Positions 34,546 through 46,371 are shown, numbered from the stretch's first letter. The stretch is 64,000 nt of DNA from Mycoplasma sp. 2045 (GCF_024582715.1 NZ_CP102083.1:124001-188000), one strand, 5' to 3'. Made by a program: numbers and translations. Notes: a model not told the origin generated them from the sequence alone.

Positions 34546-35577
34546 ATGAAAAAAAGAGAAAAAATAAAAGGTATTGAATTATTTGCAGGAGCCGGTGGAT
34601 TAGCTTTAGGTCTAGAAGAAGCTGGTATTCAACACATAGGCTTAATTGAAGTTGATAAATGAGCTTGTGACACATTGAAAACTAACAGACCTGAATGAAA
34701 TGTTATCCAAGAAGACATAACAAAAATTTCACAAGAGGATTTATGTAAGTTATTTAATCTAAAAGAAGGTGAACTAGATGTTTTATCAGGTGGAGCTCCT
34801 TGCCAAAGTTTTAGTTATGCTGGTAAAAGGTTGGGTTTAGAGGATACAAGAGGAACTTTATTCTACAACTACGCCTTATTCCTTAATAAGCTTAAGCCAA
34901 AAATGTTCCTATTTGAAAATGTTAAAGGTTTACTTTCACACGATAATGGTAAAACTTTTGAAGTCATTTACAATATTTTCACAAATGAAGGTTACAAATT
35001 AGAATATCAAGTTCTGAATGCTTGAGATTATAATGTGGCTCAGAAAAGAGAAAGATTAATTTTAATTGGAATTCGTAATGATTTAGTTGACAAAATTGTT
35101 TTTCAATTCCCAAATAAACATTATCCTAAACCAGTTTTAAGAGATATTTTATTAGATGTCCCTGCTAGTGAGGGTGCTAAATATTCTAAGGAAAAAGAAG
35201 CTATTTTCTCACTTGTCCCAGCAGGTGGATATTGAAGAGATATACCTGAGGAAATAGCAAAGGAATATATGAAATCCAGTTGAGATTCATATGGAGGAAG
35301 AACTGGTATTTTAAGAAGATTAAGTCTTGATGAACCATCATTAACTATCTTAACAACTCCTCAAATGAAACAAACAGACAGGTGCCATCCGTTCGAAAAT
35401 AGACCATTTACAATTAGAGAATCTGCAAGAATTCAATCATTTCCGGATGGATGAACTTTTAAAGGTTCAGTTGCAAATCAATATAAGCAAATTGGAAATG
35501 CAGTCCCAGTAAACTTAGCTAAAAGTGTTGGAAAGCAAATCGTCAAAGCTTTAAAAAATATGAAAAGAGATGACTAA
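34546..35577 (+). CDS. DNA (cytosine-5)-methyltransferase of a type II system
   Basis: The 343-residue protein has ELFAGAGGLALGLEEAG (motif I), LSGGAPCQSFSYAGKRLG (motif IV with catalytic Cys), FENVKGLLSH (motif VI), QKRERLILIGIR (motif VIII) and QIGNAVPVNLA (motif X). It protects host DNA from the partner nuclease, which overlaps its end. Five TGA codons are read as Trp. The ribosome-binding site is weak (GGAGAG at 34532). Confidence 0.95.
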
Positions 35578-36343
35578 TATGAGCTACAAATATAATTTAA
35601 GTTTTATTAGTGAAAGTGATTTTACAAATCACATCAAAGAAACCGTTGATAGCTACGTAAAAGGTACTGAAGCAATTGATTTAAAGAAATTTAATAGCAA
35701 TGTAATCGATCCAATAAAACTGCTTTTTGATAAAGAAATTTTAAATAAGAGTTTTACATCATTGATCGATCAAGAGATCGAAAGACAAAGAGATAAGCAC
35801 AATAATAATGCAATCGGTTATTTTCATCAAAACATTTTTAAATATATAGAAAATTGTGTTGTTCCAGATCATGGTTGAGACATTATTGTTAAAAAAGATG
35901 GATTAACTTTATATGTTGAAATGAAAAATAAACATAATACAATGAATAGTTCATCAAGAGATAAAATTTATTCAAAAATGTTAGAGAAAATTAAAACATC
36001 AAATGATGAAAATTTACAATGTGCATTGGTTGAAGTGATTGCATTAAAAACAACAGATAAAGAATTTACAATCTCTAAGAAACAAATCGAAGATCCATAT
36101 ATTACTAAAAGAATTAGACATATGTCTATTGATAAGTTTTATGAATTTATCACAGAGGATAAGTTTGCTTTTAAAAAGTTATGTGATCAATTAATTGATA
36201 CTTTACCAAAAGTTGTTAAGGAAATGGGTAATGTAAAAAGACCAAAAGATACTGTTTTAGATGAGTTGAATGATATTTCAACAGAAATATCAAAGGCATT
36301 ATTTGAAATAGCATTTAAAAATTATGATACTTTTAAAAAGTAA
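35570..36343 (+). CDS. Eco47II/Sau96I-like type II restriction endonuclease
   Basis: The 257-residue protein starts at ATG 35570, overlapping the methyltransferase stop (an ATG at 35579 is also possible). HGWDIIVKK followed by LYVEMKNKHNTMNSSSRDK fits a PD-(D/E)xK active site and the Eco47II family layout, whose members cut GGNCC/GGWCC. The recognition site is therefore a family-based guess. It is co-expressed with its methyltransferase. Confidence 0.85.
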
Positions 36344-36344
36344 T

Positions 36345-36383
36345 AGAAAAGTAGACAGTTTTTTATTTTCTGTCTACTTTTCT
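36345..36383. terminator. strong bidirectional hairpin after the restriction gene
   Basis: A 14-bp perfect stem (AGAAAAGTAGACAG and its complement) flanks a T-rich loop between convergent genes. The tract after it on the plus strand is weak in T. Confidence 0.75.
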
Positions 36384-36423
36384 TGTCCTAGTTTAAATAC
36401 TATAAAGTCCTTCTGCAACTCTT

Positions 36424-37670
36424 TTATTTATTGCTTTTTGATCGATTACATTTTTCATGTACCAATTGAGCATTTTCTCTTGTTGTTTCTCCACCTTTAG
36501 AATATGGTATGATATGGTCTATTTCAGTAATATCAATGTTGCGCATTTCTTGCCCACAAATACCACATTTATAATCCTGATCTTTAGCTAATTTTGGTTT
36601 TCAATCTGATGGAAAAGATCTAGGTTGTATCTTATTTTTATTTTTTCCAATAATTTTTGTCAATGATTTAGTTACTAAATCAATTCTCTTCATAACATTA
36701 TCTTTTGAAGTAGTTGAACTTTTCATAGTAGATTTGTACGTTTTGTTCTCACGTTTTAATGAATCAATTTCCTTATAAATTTCATCATAATTATCTCTTA
36801 TACTTTGTTCATCAAACTTACTAAATGCAATCATAATTGATTCATAATATCCAATATTAAAACTATTATGTTTAATTTCGCCTATTGAACCAATCTTACA
36901 AAAAGCATCTTTTCCAAGTGCTTCAAGAACTAATTTAGATATATTTAAAAATTTATTTTTATCTTTTTTCGTTTTGTTTTCTATATTCTTTATTGCATCA
37001 ATATGATGATCCATATGCTCATTTAAAAATTGCTTCATATAACCATTGTATTCTTTGGAGTCGCTTAGAGCTAGGAAACGTAAGATAAATTCTTGATATT
37101 TCATGCGAGTATTTTTGAATTTAAATAATTGTTGCACTACATCTTCTTTAGACAATTCATTTATCATTTTATTATATTGACCATGATAAACGCAATTTCT
37201 TAATTCTTGCTCATTTAGATTGACTGCACCTTTATTTAATCTCTCAAAAATATCAAATTTCAGCTTATCTTGTCCTTTTATCAAGGTATATGCATATAGA
37301 TTAGTTTCATCAATGGTTTTTTGATCTTCTAAATTCAGTTCTGTATATTTTTTATTTTTTCAATCTTCTGAATTAATTTTTTTATTTAAAGAAAATTTAT
37401 TTTCTGTAAACTCAATAAGAGTTTTTAATCTTTGTTGGCCATCAATTACTGATAAACGGCCATCTTCTTCTTCGCATAAATATATGCTAGGAAGAGGTAT
37501 GCCCATAAGAGCAGATTCTATTAATTTTGATGTTTTTTCTGGATTATAAACAAAATTTCTTTGGTAGTCAGGGTTTACAATCAATAGACCTTTTCCTTTT
37601 AGGTCTTTTAATTTACTTATTGTATAAATTTCAGAACGAAATTTAGGTTGTCTCTCTCTCTCTCTCTCAT
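36424..37670 (-). CDS. DUF262/HNH nuclease-like protein, phase-variable, out of frame in this sequence
   Basis: The long frame encodes an N-terminal DUF262 domain (VNPDYQRNFVYN, then VIDGQQR) and a C-terminal HNH domain (CGICGQEM, EIDHIIPYSKGG, CNRSKS). DUF262 occurs in GmrSD-type modification-dependent defence nucleases. The only suitable ATG (37670) is followed directly by (GA)9 and, as written, hits a stop at 37617-37619 after 17 codons. With 8 (or 11) GA units ATG would join the long frame, giving 414 residues. Two TGA codons are read as Trp. The current state is thus OFF. Confidence 0.85.
37651..37668 (-). repeat. (GA)9 dinucleotide repeat, candidate phase-variation switch
   Basis: Nine uninterrupted TC units on the plus strand (GA on the coding strand) begin within the start codon of the DUF262/HNH gene. 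It is the only long simple repeat I noticed in the window. Confidence 0.92.
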
Positions 37671-37891
37671 TTTGTTATGTGTTATCCTTTCTTTTACTAC
37701 AAACTATATTTACTATACTATAATAAATTATATACGTTTTTCTTATTGCTTATTTTGACAAATTAGCAATTTTTAAATTTAATTGCAAAATTTGATAATT
37801 TAACTTAAATTAGATATTAGTTTTACAAATAATTAGACAAACTAGCTAAAAATATTCTTAAATTCTTCTATTAAAATAAATATCAAAAATA

Positions 37892-37919
37892 AAAAAATCT
37901 GGTAATTCGTAAACACCAG
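37892..37919 (-). terminator. terminator of tRNA-Trp
   Basis: On the minus strand CTGGT pairs with ACCAG and is followed by ATTTTTTT. Confidence 0.65.
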
Positions 37920-37935
37920 AAAATTTATTTGAATT

Positions 37936-38009
37936 TGGCAGGGGTTAAAGGAATCGAACCCTTACTTTCAGTTTTGGAGACTGCAGCACTACCACTATAC
38001 TAAACCCCC
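37936..38009 (-). tRNA. tRNA-Trp (CCA)
   Basis: A 74-base minus-strand cloverleaf has acceptor GGGGGTT/AACCCCT, anticodon stem CAGT/ACTG with loop CTCCAAA (anticodon CCA), T-arm AAGGG/CCTTT, and encoded CCA. It reads TGG; the TGA codons common here would need a second tRNA-Trp (UCA) elsewhere or wobble. Confidence 0.95.
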
Positions 38010-38013
38010 ATAC

Positions 38014-38043
38014 AATCATCATCTAAAATGATGATTTTTTTAT
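38014..38043 (+). terminator. plus-directed hairpin with T tract between ychF and tRNA-Trp
   Basis: AATCATCAT and ATGATGATT pair around CTAAA, followed by seven T on the plus strand. Both neighbours are on the minus strand, so it may block antisense transcription. Confidence 0.5.
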
Positions 38044-39140
38044 TATTTCCCGAATTTAAAGTGACAAACGTCGCCATCTTTCATAATGTAGTTTTTACCT
38101 TCAGAACGCATTTTGCCAGTGTTTTTAGCGCCTAATTCACCATTGTATTCGATGTAATCCTCATATGCAATAACATCTGCTTTAATGAATTTTTTCTCAA
38201 AGTCTGTATGAATAATTCCTGCACATTTAGGAGCTGCTCAACCTTTATGGTAAACTCAAGCTCTTGCTTCAATTTTACCTGCTGTAAAGTATGTTTCTAA
38301 ATTAAGAAGATCAAATGATTCTCTTGTTAAAACATCTAGACCACTACGTTCTACGCCATACATTGAGAGCATTTCGTTTTTTTCGTCATCCGATAGATCA
38401 ACTAACTCAGATTCTAATTGAACTGAAATTGGAATGATTTTTTCATTTTGTTTTAATGAATTTTTAAGCTCATTATAAAGTTTATCATCTTTGTAATTTG
38501 CATACTGTTCTGTACCTAAGTTAGCTACATAAATTATTGGTTTTAACGTGAGTAAATGATAACCTTTAACAGCTTTTAATTCATTTTCATCAAGTTCAAC
38601 ATCACGAGCTGGTATTGATTGAAGCAATGCATCTTTAACTTTGTTAGCAGCATTAAATTCAATTAAACCATCTTTATCACCTGATTTAGCTTTTTTAGTA
38701 ACTCTATTAATTACGTTGTTAATTGTTTCTAAGTCAGCTAACATTAACTCATAGTTAATAACATCCTTATCTCTTACGGGATTTACTGAATTAGCTACGT
38801 GCAAGATGTTTTTGTCTTCAAAACATCTAACAACGTGAATAATTGCATCAACTTCTCTAATGTTTGATAAGAATTTATTTCCTAATCCTTCTCCTTTTGA
38901 TGCACCTTCAACAAGTCCGGCTATGTCAACAAAATCAAATGTAGCTCAAACAATTTTATCTGGTTTGATAATGTCTGCAATTTTTTGTAATCTTGTATCA
39001 ATTAAAGGAACTGATGAAATGTTAGGTTCAATAGTTGTGAAAGCGTAGTTAGATGATTCAACTTGCTTTTTAGTAATTGCACTAAATAATGTACTTTTAC
39101 CTACGTTTGGAAGACCTACAATACCTGCTTTTAGTGACAT
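38043..39140 (-). CDS. ychF: redox-regulated ATPase/GTPase YchF (OLA1 family)
   Basis: The 365-residue P-loop protein has [37 protein letters not shown] and the ANLGTE specificity motif in place of NKxD, which explains ATP preference. The C-terminal TGS domain ends HFKFGK. Several TGA codons are read as Trp. Confidence 0.97.
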
Positions 39141-39248
39141 AAATAAACTCCTTTTTAATCAATAATTATGTTTTTAATTTTACTCTAAATGCTTGAAAAG
39201 TAATTTTTTAATTTGATAAAATTAAAATAAATTTTAAGGAAGGTAAAA

Positions 39249-40904
39249 ATGAGTCAAATTAACAATAAAATCACACATTGATTTAATTTCTATAAATCCA
39301 AGGAACTAATAAATTCAGACATTAATGAATTTGTTAGAAAGGTTGATAATCAGTTTCCAAATGGTGAATTTTACACAAGAGCAAAATCAACTGTTTACGG
39401 AATTGAATTTGATACACAAAATCAACTTGGTTACAACAATTTAAACCCTTATACATTGCTTAATTTGATTTCACTTTTTGATAAATCACTTCCTAGAAAG
39501 TCAATTTTTAATAGAAAAAGAAAAGTTTTAGTTGCATTAAAAAACAAAGTTAATATTAATTCTAAACTTCAAGATTTATTAATTAGATTTTTAAATGATA
39601 AAAAGTACCACGTTTATACTTTTAATATTGATAAGCTAAATGATTTTTTTATCAATACAACTGTAAACAATATGTATTTAGATTATTCAGTTTATTTAGA
39701 TTACAAAGAAACTAATAATAAGTTTTATTTAAAAATTTACAACAAAAATAAATTAATTTCACTGGAAGAACAAGAGAAGTTAATTAATGAGCTTTATGAA
39801 GTTAAAGATCACATATTTGTTTCTGATTCAAATTATTCAATTGTTTTAAACTCAGACAAAGTTATTGACTCAGCTTATGAAAACTTCTTAAAATCAGTTA
39901 AATATGAATTTGATTTTAGTTCAAACAACAAATTGGTTGTTTATACACTTATTAGCGACAATTTATCAAACTACATTATTAATAGATTTTTATCAAATTT
40001 AAATGTTAAGGTTTCAAAGTTGAACCCAACACTTAATAAAGATTTAAAAAATAAAAATTCAACTTTTTCTATTGTTAAATGAGCTCTATCAACTAATTAC
40101 AATGCTAACTTAATTATTGTTATGGATGAACATAATGATATTAAGTTATTTGCTAGAGTTAAAAATAGCTTTGTTGAATTAAATAATGACCAAATCGCTT
40201 ATCTTTTCATTTCAAACCAATATTTAAAATGAAAAGAAACTAAGTTAACTGATAAACCAAATATTTTTATTCCACTAGATGCTTCAGAGTTAATTATCAA
40301 CTTACTTAATACTTTTAAAATTCCTTATGAATTTGAAAATAAAATGGATGACCCAAATAACATTTTATTTGCATATAATTCAAATTCATTTTCAAATGAT
40401 ATTAATGAACATTTAAGTTTTGAAAATTATGATTTTCTATTTAACTTCTGCGTGATGTTGCAAGAGTATTTAGAAAACAATAACTTACTTACACTTAAAT
40501 ACAACAAGATGATTGAATCAATGAATAAAACTTACTATGTTTATTCATACATTAACAAAACTGTTCAAGATATGAAAAATGTTTTTGATTATTTAGTCAA
40601 TAAACCAACCGGCTTTCTTAAAAAATCAAAAATAGATAAGCTCCAATTACTTGATTGAGATAACACAAAACAACATTACATTTTTCAAGTTAAAACAAAA
40701 GGCAAAAGATTCTCAACTATTACAAGTGTTTCTTACAAGAAAGCTAAAAAAGAGATTGAAATTAAAACTGAATTTCAATCTCATATGTATAAATTTCATC
40801 CATTTTTAGAAACTATATGAGCTAATTTAGTTAAAAATAAAATCAGAAAAAGAATTTTAAAAATTGTTAAACAAATAAACAAGCTGCAAGAGAAAAAAGT
40901 ATAA
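39249..40904 (+). CDS. phosphohexomutase-like protein lacking catalytic residues
   Basis: The 551-residue protein has the length and domain order of mycoplasma phosphomannomutase/phosphoglucomutase. Segments align by eye: LGYNNLNPYTLLNL to the GxGxNKMNxYT region, YLDYKETNNKFYLKIY (149-164) to TASHNPxxYNGYKVY, and LIIVMDEHNDIKLFARV (288-304) to the DPDGDR metal loop followed by the NxNQI helix. The phosphorylated Ser, the His/Asn partner and the second Asp/Arg of the metal loop are replaced. So it is probably a non-catalytic paralog. AAGGAAGG supports the start. Confidence 0.65.
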
Positions 40905-40929
40905 TTTCCAAATATATTAAGGAGTTACT

Positions 40930-42291
40930 ATGATCACAAAAATTAAAGGAACAAAAGACTATTCACCAGTAGAGTTTTTATTAAAAGATTTTGTAACTGA
41001 TATGTTCACTGAAACAGTTGCTAAAGCAGGTTATGTTTTAGTGGAAACGCCTATTATGGAACAAGCTTCACTTTTCAGACGTTCTGTGGATGATTCAGAA
41101 ATTGTTAAAAAAGAAATGTATGAATTTAAAGACAAAGGTGACAGAGATATAGCACTTAGACCTGAAGGAACTGCACCTTTTGTTAGAGCACTTATTGAAC
41201 AAAAATGATTAAATGATGGATTTAGTAAATTTGCTTACTATGGGCCAATGTTCAGATATGAGCAACCTCAAAAAGGTAGATACAGACAGTTCTATCAAGC
41301 TGGTGTTGAATTTGTAGGTGAAAAAGCTTATACAAAGGATGTGGAAGTTATTTTATTAGCTGCGCACATTTTAGATAACTTGATGGTTGATTGAGAATTA
41401 AAAATCAACACAATTGGTGATGAATTAAGTAGAAAACAATATGAAGAAGCTTTATATAACTACTTATTACTTTACAAATCCGAGTTAAGTGAAATTTCAC
41501 AAGAAAGATTAGAAAGCAAAAAAGTTTTAAGAATTCTTGATGATAAAGAAGATTCGCAAAAACCTTTTATTAAAAATGCGCCTAAAATTGCTGATTATTT
41601 ATCAGATGAATCAAAAGAATACTTTGTAAAAGTTACTACAGCACTTGATGCAGCAAATATTGAATACAAAGTTTCTAATGAATTAGTTAGAGGGCTTGAT
41701 TACTATGATGAAACTGTATTTGAATTTGTAACAGCAGGTAAAGGTTCAACAAGTGGACTTACATTAATTGGTGGTGGAAGATATTCAAACTTAATAGCTC
41801 AATTAGGTGGAGATAATATTTCAAGTGTTGGTTTTGGAATGGGAATTGATCGTGTTGTCGATGTTGTAAGAGAAAATGCGATGGAAATTTTAAAACCAGA
41901 TACAGAACTAAGACACGCTGATGTTTATATTGCAATGACAAATGATGAAGATAATATTGCTTTTGGTACTATAATGGGACAAAATTATATTGCAACAGCT
42001 GGTTTATCAGTTTACACAGAACATTCTTTAATTAAAAATAAAAAGTTATTTGAAAAAGCAGCAAAGAGAACCGCTGACTTCTTAGTTTATGATGACAAAA
42101 TGATTAATCCTAACTTATTAATCATCAGAGATATGGTTACAGGAGAAAAAGTTACATTCTCAAAAAATGAAGAGGGTATCATTTCTGCACTTAACTTTAT
42201 TTTAGAAAATAGCGATGAACACATCACAATCAGTGACTCGAAATTAGTTGATGTTGCACTTCTTATTGAAGAATTAGAAGAAGGAAAATAA
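40930..42291 (+). CDS. hisS: histidyl-tRNA synthetase
   Basis: The 453-residue class II synthetase has motif 2 [20 protein letters not shown], the histidine-binding [14 protein letters not shown], and motif 3 GFGMGIDR, followed by an anticodon-binding domain. AAGGAG precedes the start. It ends one base before the aspS start, as in Bacillus hisS-aspS. Confidence 0.97.
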
Positions 42292-42292
42292 T

Positions 42293-43999
42293 ATGAAAAA
42301 AACAATTAAAAATAATCAATTAAGATTAGAAAATGTTGGACAAGTTGTTACTTTATACGGGTGAGTAGCTAACAAACGTAGATTTGGTGAATTAAACTTC
42401 GTTGACTTACGTGACAAATTTGGAATTACACAATTAGTATTTAAAACACCTATTTCATTCACAAAAGAATCTGTTTTAGAAGTAACCGGAACAGTTTGTG
42501 AAAGAAAAGATAGAAATCCTGACTTACCTACAGGAGATATTGAAATTTTAGTTGATGAATACAAAGTTTTATCATCATCTAAAGAACAATTACCATTCCA
42601 AATTAGAGATGACATTGAAGTTAAAGAAGAATTAAGACTTGAATATAAATTCTTAGACTTACGTAGAAATGTGATGCAAAATAACATTAAATTACGTAAT
42701 GATGTAATTTTTGCAATTAGAGAATACTTACAATCTCAAGAATTCACAGAAATCGAAACACCAATTTTATCTAAAGCAACACCAGAGGGAGCTAGAGACT
42801 TTTTAGTCCCTACACGTAATAAAGAAAATGCATTTTATGCACTTCCACAAAGTCCTCAATTATTCAAACAATTATTAATGATTTCAGGATTTGAAAAATA
42901 CTACCAAATAGCAAGATGCTTCAGAGATGAAGACTCACGTAAAGATAGACAGCCTGAATTCACACAATTAGATATCGAAGTAAGTTTTATGGACGTTCCT
43001 AGCTTCCAATCATACATTGAAGGTTTATTCAAACACTTTATGAAAAAAGTTATGAATGTTGATATCAAAGTTCCTTTTGATAGAGTAAGATTTGATGACT
43101 GTATTAGAGATTATGGATCAGACAAACCTGACTTTAGATTTGAAAACAAAATTGTTGATATTCCTGAATTTGCTAAAAATAGTGATTTTAGCATCATAAC
43201 ATCAGCTCCTTCAATTAGATTGCTTCATTTTGTAGAAAAAATTAACAAAAAAGAATACAAGAAACTTGAAGAAATAGCTAAGAAAAACAAAGTTAAAGCA
43301 TTATTCTACTTGGTTGTTAATGAAAATAAAGAATTAGTAGAAACAAACTTTGCCCAAAAATTAAATCCAGCAGATGTACAAGAATTAATTTCACAATTTG
43401 GTGAAGGAACATACTTGATTTGTGCTGATAAATTTGAAAACGCTTCACAAGCTTTAGGAGCATTAAGAGTTGAACTTAATTCTTGATATGGATGAGCTAG
43501 AGATGAATATAACTTCAAATGAATTATTGACTGACCTATGTTCGAATATGATGAAGAAACAGGAAAATGAGCAGCAGCTCACCATCCATTCACTCAATTC
43601 GATAATCCATTAGAAGATTTAGATAAATTACCTAAAGAAAAAATTAGAGCAAAAAGTTACGACTTAGTTCTTAATGGGTTTGAATTAGGTTCAGGTTCAG
43701 CTAGAATTTATGATGAAGAAGTTCAAACTAAAATGTTTGAAATGATCAATCTATCAAAAGAAGAGCAACAAAACAAATTCGGATTTTTCTTAAAAGCTTT
43801 TGAATATGGAGTCCCACCACACTGTGGTATTGGTCTTGGAATCGATAGATTAATTATGATTTTAGCTAACCAAAAAACTATTAGAGATGTTATTGCATTC
43901 CCTAAAAATTCAAAAAATGAAGACCTTATGACCCAAGCTCCTTCAAGTGTTGATTCAGAGCAATTAACAGAATTATTCCTTGAAGTCAAGTCTAAATAG
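42293..43999 (+). CDS. aspS: aspartyl-tRNA synthetase
   Basis: The 568-residue protein has an N-terminal OB-fold anticodon domain ([14 protein letters not shown]), motif 2 ([19 protein letters not shown]), a bacterial GAD-type insertion, and motif 3 ([12 protein letters not shown]). Many TGA codons are read as Trp. The hisS stop and aspS start are adjacent, so expression is coupled. Confidence 0.97.
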
Positions 44000-44005
44000 T
44001 GATGT

Positions 44006-44040
44006 AAAAAAATACTAGATTTCGTAAGTCTAGTATTTTT
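44006..44040. terminator. bidirectional terminator between aspS and apt
   Basis: AAAATACTAGA and TCTAGTATTTT pair, flanked by A and T runs, so it serves both convergent units. Confidence 0.9.
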
Positions 44041-44050
44041 ATTTTGCAAT

Positions 44051-44557
44051 TTATAGAATTGATTTTACATCAATTAGTTTACTGATTTTCTTGTATCCAT
44101 CAAGTTCGTCTAAGACCATTAAAACAACATTAGCAAGAACTTTTACACCTTGAGATTGAAGTAAATCAATAATAGCTTTTGTAGTTCCACCAGTTGCTAA
44201 AACATCATCAATAATGATTGCTTTTTGACCTGGTTTTAGAATTTTATCTTGAATTTCTAAAGTATTGTCACCATATTCTAAGTCATACTTTTGAGGAATT
44301 GTAGGACCTGGTAGTTTACCTTTCTTTCTAACCATTACAAACGGTTTATTAAGTTTATAAGCAACAGGAGTTCCGAAGATAAATCCTCTTGCATCAGGTG
44401 CTACAATGATGTCTGCTTCTTTGCATAATTGTGCCATTTTGTCTATGACATAGGTAAATGCATCAGGATTAGCTAATAGTGGTGTTATATCTTTGAATAC
44501 AATTCCTTGTTTAGGGAAATTAGGAATATCAGTAATTAAATTTCTAAGATTTTTCAT
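44051..44557 (-). CDS. apt: adenine phosphoribosyltransferase
   Basis: The 168-residue salvage enzyme converts adenine and PRPP to AMP. It has FKDITPLL, APDARGF and the PRPP loop AIIIDDVLATGGTT. It lies eight bases after infB at the end of the rimP-nusA-ylxR-infB unit. Confidence 0.96.
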   Translation of the reverse strand: MKNLRNLITDIPNFPKQGIVFKDITPLLANPDAFTYVIDKMAQLCKEADIIVAPDARGFIFGTPVAYKLNKPFVMVRKKGKLPGPTIPQKYDLEYGDNTLEIQDKILKPGQKAIIIDDVLATGGTTKAIIDLLQSQGVKVLANVVLMVLDELDGYKKISKLIDVKSIL

Positions 44558-44565
44558 AATAATTA

Positions 44566-46371
44566 TTAGTTAACTCTTACATCTTCATAGAATTCAAGGA
44601 TATCATCTGCTTCAATATCATTAAATCCTTTGATGTGTGTTCCGAAGTTTTTACCTTTAAGAACTTCTTTAACGTCATTTTTCTCACGTTTAAGTGAGTC
44701 AATAACACCTTCGTGAATAAGTTTTCCTTTACGGTAAACTTTAACTTTACAGTTAGATCTTACAACACCTTCATCTAACATTGTACCAGCGATGTTTCCA
44801 ACTTTTGAGTAGAAGAAAATTTGAATAATGTGACCTTCTCCAATTTTTTGTTCTTCATAGATGGGCGCTTTTTCTCCATCAAGCATACCTTGAACATCTT
44901 CGATAATTTTGTAAATAACATCGTGAGAAATAACAGTAACGTTTGATGCAGCTGCATTTTGTTTAATATTTTGTGAAACTCTCAAGTTAAATACAAAAAT
45001 AACTGCATTTGACGCTTTAGCTAAAAGTAAGTCTGTATCATTAACGTTTCCAACTGCTGCTGAGATAACTTTTACAATAGCATCTTCATTTTCTAAACCA
45101 TCAATTTGATCTTTTATAGCTTGAGAAGTACCGTAAACGTCTGATTTAATAATGACGTTGATAATTTTTTTACCATCAATATTTTGATCTGTAATAGTTT
45201 TTGAGTGAAGTAAATCCATACGATCAGCTGTAGCTTTTTCTTGAGCTAATTTCTTGGCGAATTTTTCATCATTGAATCCAACAAATTTATCCCCAGCATC
45301 AGGTGCATAGTTAAGACCTGAAATAATTGCTGGTGCTCCCGGTTCGACTGCTTCAATTTGGTTTCCATTAGAATCAGTAATCATTCTAACTCTTCCGTAT
45401 TTTGAACCAGCAATTAAGAAGTCTCCTTTGTGTAATGTTCCTGTTTCAACAATAATTGTAGAAACAACCCCAACTCCTTTGTCAACACGTGATTCGATAA
45501 TTGTTCCCATTGGATATCTTTTTGGATTTGCTTTTAAGTCTAAAATTTCGCTTAATAACATAATAGCATCAAATAATTCTGTAAGTCCTTCACCTTTAAG
45601 TGCTGAACCATAAACGATTTGAACATCTCCACCATATTCTTCAATAAGAACATCATTTTCAGCTAATTCACCCTTAATTCTGTCAAGGTCTTTGTTAGGT
45701 TTATCCATTTTGTTAACAAAAACAATCATTGGAACATTTGCTGCTTTAGCGTGTTCAATAGCTTCTTTTGTTTGAGGCATAACCCCATCATCAGCTGCAA
45801 CAACTAAAACAACAATATCAGTAACTTTAGCACCTCTAGCACGCATTTGTGTGAATGCTTGGTGTCCAGGTGTATCTAGGAAAGTGATTTTTTGACCTTT
45901 GTGACAAATTTGGTAAGCACCTGTATGTTGTGTAATTCCACTGCTTTCTGTTGAAACGATGTTTGAGTTTCTGATTTTGTCAATTAATGTAGTTTTACCG
46001 TGGTCAACGTGCCCCATAACAGTGATGATTGGAGATCTTTTAACTAAATCTTTTGGATCATCTTTAAATTGAACTTCATCAAGGAAGTTTGAACCATTAA
46101 TGTTTGTTTCTTTTCTGAAGTCATATCCATATTCAATTGCCATTTCAGCAATTTGTTCTTCATCTAAAAGTGTGTTAAGGTTGTACATTTTACCTTGCAT
46201 AAAGAATTTTTTGATAATTTCTGTAGCAGGTACTCCGATTTTTTGTGCAAAATCAGCAATTGACATTTTTTCAGTGAAAATAAATACACCATCTTTTAAT
46301 TCAGTTTTTGTTGTTTGCAATTGCTCTTTAATTTCATTTACGTTCGAAATTCTGTTTTGTTTTTTAGCCAT
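44566..46371 (-). CDS. infB: translation initiation factor IF-2
   Basis: The 601-residue short-form IF-2 has an IF2-N region, G1 [24 protein letters not shown], and C-terminal beta-barrel/initiator-tRNA-binding domains ending in [11 protein letters not shown] 46371 is chosen because AAGGAGG lies just upstream; the longer frame start is not needed. The start overlaps ylxR by eight bases. Confidence 0.97.
   Translation of the reverse strand: MAKKQNRISNVNEIKEQLQTTKTELKDGVFIFTEKMSIADFAQKIGVPATEIIKKFFMQGKMYNLNTLLDEEQIAEMAIEYGYDFRKETNINGSNFLDEVQFKDDPKDLVKRSPIITVMGHVDHGKTTLIDKIRNSNIVSTESSGITQHTGAYQICHKGQKITFLDTPGHQAFTQMRARGAKVTDIVVLVVAADDGVMPQTKEAIEHAKAANVPMIVFVNKMDKPNKDLDRIKGELAENDVLIEEYGGDVQIVYGSALKGEGLTELFDAIMLLSEILDLKANPKRYPMGTIIESRVDKGVGVVSTIIVETGTLHKGDFLIAGSKYGRVRMITDSNGNQIEAVEPGAPAIISGLNYAPDAGDKFVGFNDEKFAKKLAQEKATADRMDLLHSKTITDQNIDGKKIINVIIKSDVYGTSQAIKDQIDGLENEDAIVKVISAAVGNVNDTDLLLAKASNAVIFVFNLRVSQNIKQNAAASNVTVISHDVIYKIIEDVQGMLDGEKAPIYEEQKIGEGHIIQIFFYSKVGNIAGTMLDEGVVRSNCKVKVYRKGKLIHEGVIDSLKREKNDVKEVLKGKNFGTHIKGFNDIEADDILEFYEDVRVN

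Noticed and set aside
37651-37668. The TC run as a sequencing artefact
   Set aside because: A clean dinucleotide repeat placed exactly at a start codon, with an otherwise intact 400-codon frame behind it, fits a contingency locus better than an error, although read-level proof is lacking.
42316-42687. Minus-strand open frame of 123 codons opposite aspS
   Set aside because: Shadow of the aspS OB-fold domain; no start signal or family resemblance.
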